DNA from: M3 sp964637445
GTDB lineage: Bacteria; Bacteroidota; Bacteroidia; Bacteroidales; Muribaculaceae
DNA: 41,722 nucleotides
Direction of reading: 5' to 3'
Assembly (NCBI GenBank): GCA_964637445.1
Contig: CAZWWS010000017.1
Span: forward strand, 1-41,722
Shown here piece by piece: positions 1-7,147 of the stretch. The translations under genes and the position numbers were made by a program. The notes under the pieces are model-generated. The model saw nothing but the letters and a program-made list of their open reading frames with translations, did no database searches and had not been told where the DNA came from. Each line of letters starts with the position of its first letter. Within the stretch, counting starts at the first letter, position 1.

Positions 1-13
1 AATGGAAGCAGCC

Positions 14-358
14 CTAATTTTTCAACCGCTCAAAAAAGTTTAGCGGACAGTAATAGCTTATAATGAAGGTTGTTTCTCCCTCAAGTCCAGCCATCAGACC
101 ATATAGTTCAGCAGAATTTTCTTCAAATTTCCAACCAATACTTGTCAAATAATTAATTACACCTGCCAATGAGTAAAATTTCAGGTTTCGCCCTTCTTGA
201 TTTTTCAATGCACGAAACTTCGATTCTGTTCCATAATTGATTTTTGCGATATCTCCTGAATAGGTAACTATTGCGTAAATTTTAGGCATTTTTTGTGTAA
301 TCTGCCCAGCACATAGCATTGGAATAATCAAAATAGAACAAAGTAATAAATTCTTCAT
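14..358 (-). CDS. Small secreted protein of unknown function
   Basis: The 114-residue product begins with a basic residue and a hydrophobic stretch (MKNLLLCSILIIPMLCAG), a clear Sec signal peptide with probable cleavage near AGQ. The cysteine lies before AGQ, but the residues ahead of it do not form a good lipobox, so I favour a soluble periplasmic or exported protein. The mature part is about 95 residues. It contains a segment around residues 66-79 (AGVINYLTSIGWKF) that resembles the 'aLNyL...GWe' pattern of small Bacteroidetes proteins of unknown function. It lies 52 bases downstream of nrdG on the same strand. I see no good promoter of its own, so it may be read through from nrdDG. I do not recognise a function. 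Confidence 0.6.
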   Translation of the reverse strand: MKNLLLCSILIIPMLCAGQITQKMPKIYAIVTYSGDIAKINYGTESKFRALKNQEGRNLKFYSLAGVINYLTSIGWKFEENSAELYGLMAGLEGETTFIISYYCPLNFFERLKN

Positions 359-410
359 ATCAATCTAAATTTACAATTACAATAATCTTTCTCTTTAAAT
401 AATATATAAT

Positions 411-896
411 TTATCGATGCCATTCGACTATGTGGTTTGTAGAAGAGTGTTGCACATCGATTAGTCGCTGATTTGACGAGCCACGAAATAGCAAATCAAT
501 ATCTCTTAATGATTCCATATAGCGACCATCTACCAAAACTTCAAAATAGGGTAGTATTGTACTTAATTTAATTGAGGAGACAATCTCTTCATAGGTGTAG
601 CCGGTGTAACACCAAATTTTATATCCGGCTGCAATTATTTTTTGAGCTAAAAGACACAAGCCCTCAATTTGTAATAACGGATCGCCACCTGAAAATGTCA
701 CGTTGTAATCGTTTTCTATTATAATAGTCATTATATCGTCAATCGACATTTCTCGCCCGGATAGTTTGTCCCATGACTGAGGATTGTGGCATCCTTTGCA
801 GTGGTGAGTACAACCGGCAAAATAAATAGAGGTACGTAGGCCGACACCATCGACCGACGTACCTTCTACTATATCCAACACTCGCAAAGTTGTCAT
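411..896 (-). CDS. nrdG: Anaerobic ribonucleoside-triphosphate reductase activating protein (radical SAM)
   Basis: NrdG uses S-adenosylmethionine and a 4Fe-4S cluster to generate the glycyl radical on NrdD. The radical SAM cysteines are visible as CTHHCKGC (C29, C33, C36), followed by HNPQSWD, the usual NrdG continuation. A glycine-rich SAM-binding segment, TFSGGDPL, follows. The length (161 residues from the chosen start) fits the family. I chose the ATG at 896 because it gives MTTLRVLDIVEGTS, the usual family N-terminus, and lies 4 bases after the nrdD stop. An ATG at 914 would overlap nrdD by 14 bases and add six residues. Transcribed with nrdD as an operon; both products act in the cytoplasm under anoxia. 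Confidence 0.95.
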   Translation of the reverse strand: MTTLRVLDIVEGTSVDGVGLRTSIYFAGCTHHCKGCHNPQSWDKLSGREMSIDDIMTIIIENDYNVTFSGGDPLLQIEGLCLLAQKIIAAGYKIWCYTGYTYEEIVSSIKLSTILPYFEVLVDGRYMESLRDIDLLFRGSSNQRLIDVQHSSTNHIVEWHR

Positions 897-900
897 ATCA

Positions 901-3108
901 TCACTTATGAACAACTCTGTCGTTAAGTTCTGCTAATTTTGCGCTATTCCAACGATCTGTAGTGCCAACAAGGTATCCTGTTATACGTTGTAGCTTATCA
1001 ATAGCAGTACTCCCACACTTCGGGCACTCAGTAATACCATCAGTAGCATCTTCGTGACCACACGCCATACAGCGATTCCTATTATGGTTGACCGAACCAT
1101 ATCCAATATTATATTTGTCCATCAAATCGACAATATCGCTAATAGCCTCCGGATTATGAGTCGCATCACCATCTATCTCAACATAGAAGATGTGCCCACC
1201 GCGAGTAAGCTCGTGATATGGAGCCTCGATTTTGGCTTTATGGCGTGGCGAACAGTGATAGTAAACCGGAATATGATTTGAATTCGTATAGTATGTTTTG
1301 TCGGTAATTCCGTCAATTATGCCAAAAGTCTTGCGGTCTTTCTGTGTGAATTTTCCGGATAATCCTTCAGCCGGAGTTGCTAAGATTGAAAAATTATGTT
1401 GGTATTTTTCGCTAAATTCGTTGGCTCGACTTCTCATGTATGACACAATTCTAAGGCCAAGTGTCTGAGCCTCTTCACTCTCTCCATGATGCTTACCGAC
1501 AAGAGCCACCAAACATTCAGCAAGCCCGATGAAGCCAATACCTAACGTGCCATGATTAATTACCGATTCAATTGTATCGGTAGGCTTTAATTTGTCACTT
1601 CCCACCCACAATTTCGACATCAAAAGTGGAAACTGCTTCACGAGAGCAGTCTTTTGGAAATCAAATCTATCGCATAGCTGACGAGCCGCAATTTCAAGTA
1701 CCTCATCAAGCTTGTCGAAGAATCGTCTGATACGCTCATCCTTATCTTGGATTGACATACATTCGATTGCTATTCTGACTATATTTATAGTAGAAAAACT
1801 TAAATTGCCTCGACCTATGGACGTTTTTTCACCAAATCTATCTTCAAACACACGAGTGCGACAACCCATTGTTGCCAACTCATATTTAGATCTTTCCGGG
1901 TCATTTATGTCCCACTTTTCATGTTGGTTGTATGGAGCATCCAAGTTTACGAAATTGGGGAAGAAGCGACGAGCAGTCACTTTGCAAGCCAATTGGTATA
2001 AATCGTAATTGCGATCTTCAGGCAAATAGCTTACGCCGCGTTTCTTTTTCCAAATTTGGATTGGGAAAATGGCTGTAGCACCATTACCAACCCCTTCATA
2101 CGTAGATGTGAGTATTTCGCGAATAATACATCTACCTTCTGCCGACGTATCTGTCCCATAATTTATTGAACTGAACACCACTTGGTTTCCGCCACGCGAA
2201 TGAATTGTATTCATATTGTGAATGAATGCCTCCATTGCTTGATGCACCCGTTCTACAGTTTTGTTCATCGCGTGTTGCAATGCTCTTTCTTCTCCTGTAA
2301 GGTTTTCTAATGGACGTTTGATATAATCGTCCACCTCTTTATCATAAAGGTGAGAGAAGTCCGAGCCCATAAGATTCTCTACATTTTTAATCTCTTCTAT
2401 AAATGAAGAACGCACAAATGGAGCCAAATAAAAGTCAAAGGCCGGGATTGCTTGTCCTCCGTGCATCTCATTTTGAGCTGTTTCAAGAGAAATACAACCT
2501 ATTATACTTGCTGTTTCGATTCTTTTAGCCGGACGAGATTCTCCATGCCCTGCCGTAAATCCATAACGCAGTATCCGGTCAAGTGGATGTTGTACACATG
2601 TAAGACTCTTAGTCGGGTAGTAATCTTTATCGTGTATGTGCAAATAACCATTTCTTACAGCATCTCGCGCTTCGTGCGACAGCAAATAATCATCCACAAA
2701 TGGCTTTGTAGTTTCACTCGCAAACTTCATCATCATACCCGCTGGAGAATCAGTATTCATGTTTGCATTTTCGCGAGTGATGTCATTATTTTTTGCCTCA
2801 ATAATTTCGAGAAACATATCGCGAGTTTTTGCTCTACGAGCAATGTTCCGCTGGTCACGATACGCAATATAACGCTTTGCGACTTCTTTTCGAGGACTCT
2901 TCATTAATTCCACTTCCACTCGGTCTTGAATCTCCTCGACGGTCATCCGCTCTTTACCGGTTATGCCAATTCTATCAGTAATTTTATGAATTAAAGCCTC
3001 ATCTTCACCCATTTCGGTTTGAAGCATAGCTTTTCTAATTGCGGCTTTAATTTTTTCCTCATTATAGCCTACAACACGACCGTCGCGTTTTACTACCGTT
3101 TGTATCAT
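901..3108 (-). CDS. nrdD: Anaerobic (class III) ribonucleoside-triphosphate reductase
   Basis: NrdD reduces ribonucleoside triphosphates to deoxyribonucleotides without oxygen, using a glycyl radical installed by NrdG. The 735-residue product starts with an ATP-cone allosteric domain (about residues 1-95, VVKRDGRVVGYNEEKI). The long barrel domain follows. The C-terminus carries a zinc site with four cysteines (C680, C683, C695, C698) and the glycyl-radical loop RITGYLVGTTDRWN with the radical glycine at G711. Length is normal (the E. coli enzyme is about 712). It is first in an operon with nrdG. A Bacteroidetes-type promoter and repeated motifs lie upstream. Its presence indicates that the organism grows anaerobically. 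Confidence 0.98.
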   Translation of the reverse strand: MIQTVVKRDGRVVGYNEEKIKAAIRKAMLQTEMGEDEALIHKITDRIGITGKERMTVEEIQDRVEVELMKSPRKEVAKRYIAYRDQRNIARRAKTRDMFLEIIEAKNNDITRENANMNTDSPAGMMMKFASETTKPFVDDYLLSHEARDAVRNGYLHIHDKDYYPTKSLTCVQHPLDRILRYGFTAGHGESRPAKRIETASIIGCISLETAQNEMHGGQAIPAFDFYLAPFVRSSFIEEIKNVENLMGSDFSHLYDKEVDDYIKRPLENLTGEERALQHAMNKTVERVHQAMEAFIHNMNTIHSRGGNQVVFSSINYGTDTSAEGRCIIREILTSTYEGVGNGATAIFPIQIWKKKRGVSYLPEDRNYDLYQLACKVTARRFFPNFVNLDAPYNQHEKWDINDPERSKYELATMGCRTRVFEDRFGEKTSIGRGNLSFSTINIVRIAIECMSIQDKDERIRRFFDKLDEVLEIAARQLCDRFDFQKTALVKQFPLLMSKLWVGSDKLKPTDTIESVINHGTLGIGFIGLAECLVALVGKHHGESEEAQTLGLRIVSYMRSRANEFSEKYQHNFSILATPAEGLSGKFTQKDRKTFGIIDGITDKTYYTNSNHIPVYYHCSPRHKAKIEAPYHELTRGGHIFYVEIDGDATHNPEAISDIVDLMDKYNIGYGSVNHNRNRCMACGHEDATDGITECPKCGSTAIDKLQRITGYLVGTTDRWNSAKLAELNDRVVHK

Positions 3109-3167
3109 CTTATTATTGCGATTATGCCTTTTATTAGTTAGGTTAATATCTGAATTTATATTCGCTA

Positions 3168-3198
3168 CAAAGCTATATAGATTTATTTAATTGAGCAA
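3168..3198 (-). promoter_or_regulatory. Predicted nrdDG promoter
   Basis: On the minus strand a -7 element TAGCTTTG (3175-3168) matches TAnnTTTG. A TTGC (3198-3195) sits 19 bases upstream in the -33 position. Expected initiation near 3161 gives a leader of about 50 bases before the nrdD start. Sequence match only. Confidence 0.6.
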
Positions 3199-3211
3199 CT
3201 TTTTTCGATAT

Positions 3212-3310
3212 AAAGTTTTCGAAAATAATATTTTGGAAAACTTTTCCCTACGTCACAATGAGCCAACGCGCAGCAATTCAATAAATTAAGACACGCAAAT
3301 GGAAAACTTT
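3212..3310. repeat. Repeated TGGAAAACTTT motif upstream of the nrdDG promoter
   Basis: The 11-base word TGGAAAACTTT occurs at 3234-3244 and again at 3300-3310, 66 bases apart. An inverted 9-base copy, AAAGTTTTC, lies at 3212-3220. The inverted copy and the first direct copy form an imperfect hairpin spanning 3212-3244 (9 plus 5 pairs). All three lie just upstream of the predicted -33 box of nrdDG, where regulator sites would be expected. The rest of 3109-3356 shows no gene. Confidence 0.45.
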
Positions 3311-3356
3311 CGCATTGCGAGCGTACTTCAAGTATATATATTTGATGTTTATGTGA

Positions 3357-4142
3357 TTATAATAGATTAAACACATCCGCATCTTTCCATACCGGGAATT
3401 TCATGCGGAACAACCTCAGACTTTGTTTATCTAACTCTGCATAAATAAAACCTTCATCTGTATATCTGCCGACCACATGACCTTTGTGATCTACAATAAA
3501 AGAATCTCCGGGATAATCTCCGTATTCATCACTACCGATGCGATTAGCACCTATAACATAGCTCTGATTTTCGATAGCCCGTCCGATAAGTAGTTGTTTC
3601 CATGCTGTAGCTCTTGAGCGAGGCCAATTTGCGACAATTAACAATACATCATACTCATTTTCACGATTTCGACACCAAATAGGGAATCGGACATCATAAC
3701 AGATTACAATATTCAAATTCCAGCCGCGATATCTGACTATTGGACATCGACAATCGCCTGCAGTAAATACGTTATACTCTTCGCTGAGAGAGAATAAGTG
3801 TCTTTTATCATAAAATGTTTCGTCGCCCGATGGCTCAATAAGAAAAGCTCTATTAAAATAATTTTTGCCTGTTTTAGCTATAAAGCTACCACATATGGCA
3901 ATATTATATTTTTTAGCAAGAGTACTTAACGTTTTCATTGTTTGCCCTGTATTTAATTCAGCTAAAGATTTCATCCGGTCAGTATCTGAAAGAAATCCGG
4001 TCGAAAATAATTCAGGAAGCACAACAATATCAGTATCAGATTCAAGCCTACTGATTGCATCAGATGCAATTAGTAAGTTCTCTTCTTTATTACCATTGAC
4101 AATATTCTGTTGAATAATGGCAACTTTTAGTTTGTCGTTCAT
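3357..4142 (-). CDS. Carbon-nitrogen hydrolase (nitrilase superfamily, omega-amidase-like)
   Basis: This cytoplasmic amidase belongs to the nitrilase superfamily. The catalytic Glu-Lys-Cys triad is visible as LPELFSTGF (E44), YDKRHLFS (K113) and VICYDVRFP (C148). The overall pattern resembles YafV/Nit2-type omega-amidases, which hydrolyse alpha-ketoglutaramate and alpha-ketosuccinamate, but substrate cannot be fixed from sequence. The open frame extends six codons further to a TTG at 4160. I prefer the ATG at 4142 (261 residues) because that TTG lies inside the terminator hairpin of the threonine operon. The start codon lies only 17 bases beyond the hairpin, and no separate promoter is evident. 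Expression may therefore depend on terminator read-through or on a weak unseen promoter. Confidence 0.88.
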   Translation of the reverse strand: MNDKLKVAIIQQNIVNGNKEENLLIASDAISRLESDTDIVVLPELFSTGFLSDTDRMKSLAELNTGQTMKTLSTLAKKYNIAICGSFIAKTGKNYFNRAFLIEPSGDETFYDKRHLFSLSEEYNVFTAGDCRCPIVRYRGWNLNIVICYDVRFPIWCRNRENEYDVLLIVANWPRSRATAWKQLLIGRAIENQSYVIGANRIGSDEYGDYPGDSFIVDHKGHVVGRYTDEGFIYAELDKQSLRLFRMKFPVWKDADVFNLL

Positions 4143-4158
4143 GTTTGTATTGAAAAAC

Positions 4159-4192
4159 AAAAGAAGTCGAGATATTACTCCCGACTTCTTTT
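4159..4192 (-). terminator. Intrinsic terminator of the threonine operon
   Basis: A perfect 11-base inverted repeat (AAAAGAAGTCG at 4159-4169 and CGACTTCTTTT at 4182-4192) has a 12-base loop. On the minus strand it is followed by TTTTGTTTTT. It lies 14 bases after the stop of the last threonine-operon gene. Confidence 0.85.
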
Positions 4193-4206
4193 AATGAAAA
4201 TATATC

Positions 4207-4569
4207 TTAAGCCTGGGCTAATTTTTTGTTCGCTTCTTTTTGTTCGTCAGAAAGTTGAGCATTCATAGCTTTTACGATTGAGTCAACTTGCGCGTTAAAA
4301 TCAGCTCGAAGAGTGGCATAAGCTGCTGCGTAATATTTCTTACGAGCATCATTATACTCTTTTGCTATAGCGAAGTCTTTTTTCGCTTTGTCAAAGCCGA
4401 AATTTACTCGATCAAGCGTCGTAGCTTGCAATTCAGCAATCATAAAGATTACCTCATTCATTTTATCAAAGTTCATACCGGGGAGCAAATCGCGAGCGAT
4501 GATACATTCGCCTGCGAGCTCACCACACACATACTTGATAAGTTTCTTTAAGTCTCGTTTATTTGCCAT
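4207..4569 (-). CDS. Small helical protein of unknown function at the end of the threonine operon
   Basis: The 120-residue product has no signal peptide and reads as almost entirely alpha-helical. It is rich in Ala, Lys and Glu, with heptad-like stretches around residues 55-105 (FDKAKKDFAIAKEYNDARKK). It starts 27 bases after the thrC stop and is followed directly by the operon terminator, so it is co-transcribed with thrA, the ApgM-like gene and thrC. I recognise no catalytic motif. Proteins of this look recur in Bacteroidetes as conserved hypotheticals. A structural or regulatory role is possible but not shown. Confidence 0.75.
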   Translation of the reverse strand: MANKRDLKKLIKYVCGELAGECIIARDLLPGMNFDKMNEVIFMIAELQATTLDRVNFGFDKAKKDFAIAKEYNDARKKYYAAAYATLRADFNAQVDSIVKAMNAQLSDEQKEANKKLAQA

Positions 4570-4596
4570 AATAATAAAATTTAGGTAAGGATTTAT

Positions 4597-5904
4597 TTAA
4601 TCTATATTCAATAGATATTTCTTGAAGTTAGCAAACGTCTTACTCATTGGAATCGACTGTTTTTCGCCTTTTAGAAACGCCGCCAATTTTGCGGGTACTT
4701 CAACTTCATCGTCAATAATACCTTCTACCGTTTCTTTAAATTTAGCCGGATGAGCCGTTTCTAAGAATATGCCAATTTCATCATCTTTAAGACATTCTAA
4801 CAGACTGCGATAGGCGACAGCTCCATGAGGATCCAACAAATAGTTCTCATTGAAGTAGGTATCTCTGAGTGTTTCTGCAATTTGTTCGTCTGTATAAGTG
4901 CAACCACTGATTGAAGCAGCAATACTTTCATGAGAATTACCATATAGATCCAATATACGAGCGAAATTGGATGGGGCTCCTACGTCCATAGCATTTGCAA
5001 TCGTAGCAATCGATGGGCGAGGGTTGTATTCTCCCGATAAAAGATATTGATAAAAAATATCATTTTTATTGTTTGCAGCGATAAAACGGCTAATGGGCAA
5101 TCCCATTTTCTTTCCTATCAATCCGGCCGTGATATTTCCAAAATTACCGCTTGGCACAGATACCACCACCTTATCCAATGGTTTACCTTGTCGAGCCAAT
5201 TGGGCATAAGCGTAGAAGTAGTAGAACATCTGTGGTAGGAAACGAGCTACATTTATCGAATTTGCCGATGTCAATTGCATATGCGCATTTAATTCGGCAT
5301 CCATAAACGCAGATTTAACCAACGCTTGGCAATCATCAAAAGTCCCATTCACTTCCAATGCCGTAATATTTGCGCCAAGTGTTGTAAATTGTGCTTCTTG
5401 AATTTTACTAACTTTCCCTTTTGGATATAGTACAAATACGCGTACTCCCGGAACATTCAGAAATCCATTAGCGACTGCACTACCGGTATCTCCTGATGTC
5501 GCGACCAACACATTCACCATATCTCCCTTTTGTTTATTATTGAAATAACACAAAAGGCGAGCCATAAATCGCGCACCTACATCTTTGAACGCCAATGTAG
5601 GTCCATGGAACAATTCTAAACTATATCGATTCTCGGCCACATGAACTAAAGGTATATCAAAATTAAGAGTATCGTTGACGATTTCTTTTAGTTTGTCAGA
5701 ATCAATATCTTGTCCAAATAATGTGTTTGCAACGACGTAGGCAATATCTTGCAAACTCATCTCTCCTATATGATTGAAAAACGCCTTAGGGATTGACGGA
5801 ATAGTTTCCGGCATAAAGAGACCTTTATCTGAAGCCAATCCTTTCACTACAGCGTCTTGCAATGTAGACTTTGATGCTACTCCGTTGGTACTATAATATA
5901 GCAT
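4597..5904 (-). CDS. thrC: Threonine synthase
   Basis: ThrC converts O-phospho-L-homoserine to L-threonine with pyridoxal phosphate. The 435-residue product starts with the family N-terminus MLYYSTNGVASKSTLQDAVV. The PLP lysine is K107 in ELFHGPTLAFKDVGARFM, followed by the phosphate-binding segment VATSGDTGSAVANGF. Length is typical. It starts 11 bases after the stop of the ApgM-like gene, giving the order thrA - apgM-like - thrC in one transcript. No classical GHMP-family homoserine kinase (ThrB) lies between thrA and thrC. Confidence 0.97.
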   Translation of the reverse strand: MLYYSTNGVASKSTLQDAVVKGLASDKGLFMPETIPSIPKAFFNHIGEMSLQDIAYVVANTLFGQDIDSDKLKEIVNDTLNFDIPLVHVAENRYSLELFHGPTLAFKDVGARFMARLLCYFNNKQKGDMVNVLVATSGDTGSAVANGFLNVPGVRVFVLYPKGKVSKIQEAQFTTLGANITALEVNGTFDDCQALVKSAFMDAELNAHMQLTSANSINVARFLPQMFYYFYAYAQLARQGKPLDKVVVSVPSGNFGNITAGLIGKKMGLPISRFIAANNKNDIFYQYLLSGEYNPRPSIATIANAMDVGAPSNFARILDLYGNSHESIAASISGCTYTDEQIAETLRDTYFNENYLLDPHGAVAYRSLLECLKDDEIGIFLETAHPAKFKETVEGIIDDEVEVPAKLAAFLKGEKQSIPMSKTFANFKKYLLNID

Positions 5905-5915
5905 ATCGTATTTTA

Positions 5916-7127
5916 TTAATTATTTCTGAGAAATTCAATTATAAATTCATTTCCACTCATATGCCCATAGCCGCCTTTAGATGCTGAGATCTCATCATAA
6001 CTTTCAACATCGTCTGCTTCGACTCCCGGAGAATAAATTAAAAACGGAATGGGAGCATTAGTGTGAGTGCGAAGTCTGCACGGAGTAGGGTGGTCGGGTA
6101 GGACTGCAATCGTAACAGACTCCGACATCTTTGATGTAGCTTCATAGATTGGAGCCAAAACACGAGAATCTAAATACTCGATTGTCTTTATTTTCAAATC
6201 TACATCACCTTCGTGACCGGCTTCATCACTTGCTTCTATATGAAGGAAAACAAAATCATTTTCTTGTAGCGCCGCAATGGCAGCTGATGCTTTACCTTCA
6301 TAGTTGGTATTATATAGACCGGTTGCGCCCTTAACCATTATAGGGGTAAGACCTGCATATACACCAATCCCTCGTATCAAATCAACAGCAGAAATTACTG
6401 CCCCATTTTTAATCCCATACAATGTTCTCATGGTCTCCATTGTCGGTTTATACCCTGGTGACCATGGCCAAATACTATTCGCCGGATCTTTACCTTCCGC
6501 CATACGCTTTAGATTGATTGGATGAGATGCCAACAATTCTTGAGACCTAAGTATCAAAGAATTAATATAGTCAGCCGTTTCTTCCGCCTCTTCGACTTGT
6601 GTCGTTATCATAACGTCCAAGAAATCTGTCCCTGGTACATCATGAGGAGGGGTACACACTATATTTTTATTGGCATCTTTTATCTTAATCAAATGACGGA
6701 ACGATACTCCGGTATGGAATGAAACTCTTCCATCGCCTAAATTCGTCTGAAGATAATCAATCAACTCGGCGGATTCTTCTGTTGAGATATGACCTGCCGA
6801 ATGATTTTTTATTTTACCATTCTCAATGCATATTAAGTTACATCGCATTGCCATCTCGTTTGGTTCAATGTCGACTCCCATACTTGCAGCCTCCAACGAC
6901 CCGCGACCCTCAAAAACTTTAGCTACATCGTAACCCAAAACGCTCAGATTCGCGATTTCACTTCCTGGATGAAATCCGTTTGGAACCGTAGACAGCAACC
7001 CAACCTTTCCTTTCCGTGCTAACATATCCATGATGGGGGTATGAGCTACTTGAAGCGGTGTGCGTCCACCAAGCAACTCAATAGGCTCATCTGCCATTCC
7101 ATCACCTAATACAATTATATATTTCAT
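5916..7127 (-). CDS. ApgM-like phosphoglycerate mutase family protein, probable homoserine kinase substitute
   Basis: The 403-residue product has the N-terminus of the ApgM branch of the alkaline-phosphatase superfamily: a metal-binding start (VLGDGMADEP) and the nucleophile region HPGSEIANLSVLGYD (S56 is the likely nucleophile). The C-terminal metal ligands lie in VLPDHPTP and RTHTNAPIPF. Sequence homology alone would call it cofactor-independent phosphoglycerate mutase. Its place between thrA and thrC, 20 and 11 bases from its neighbours, argues for phosphorylating homoserine. To my knowledge this has been proposed for Bacteroides relatives. The family call is strong; the substrate is inferred from context. 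Confidence 0.85.
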   Translation of the reverse strand: MKYIIVLGDGMADEPIELLGGRTPLQVAHTPIMDMLARKGKVGLLSTVPNGFHPGSEIANLSVLGYDVAKVFEGRGSLEAASMGVDIEPNEMAMRCNLICIENGKIKNHSAGHISTEESAELIDYLQTNLGDGRVSFHTGVSFRHLIKIKDANKNIVCTPPHDVPGTDFLDVMITTQVEEAEETADYINSLILRSQELLASHPINLKRMAEGKDPANSIWPWSPGYKPTMETMRTLYGIKNGAVISAVDLIRGIGVYAGLTPIMVKGATGLYNTNYEGKASAAIAALQENDFVFLHIEASDEAGHEGDVDLKIKTIEYLDSRVLAPIYEATSKMSESVTIAVLPDHPTPCRLRTHTNAPIPFLIYSPGVEADDVESYDEISASKGGYGHMSGNEFIIEFLRNN

Positions 7128-7147
7128 TGTAGCAACTATTTCTCTGA

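Noticed and set aside
2452..2907. 151-codon rightward open frame inside nrdD
   Set aside because: It is fully antisense to a conserved gene, with no family resemblance, signal or promoter.
3329..3344. A/T-rich palindrome CAAGTATATATATTTG resembling an NrdR box
   Set aside because: It lies about 130 bases upstream of the predicted nrdDG -33 box, next to the amidase stop, as a single copy. NrdR sites normally occur as pairs close to the promoter.
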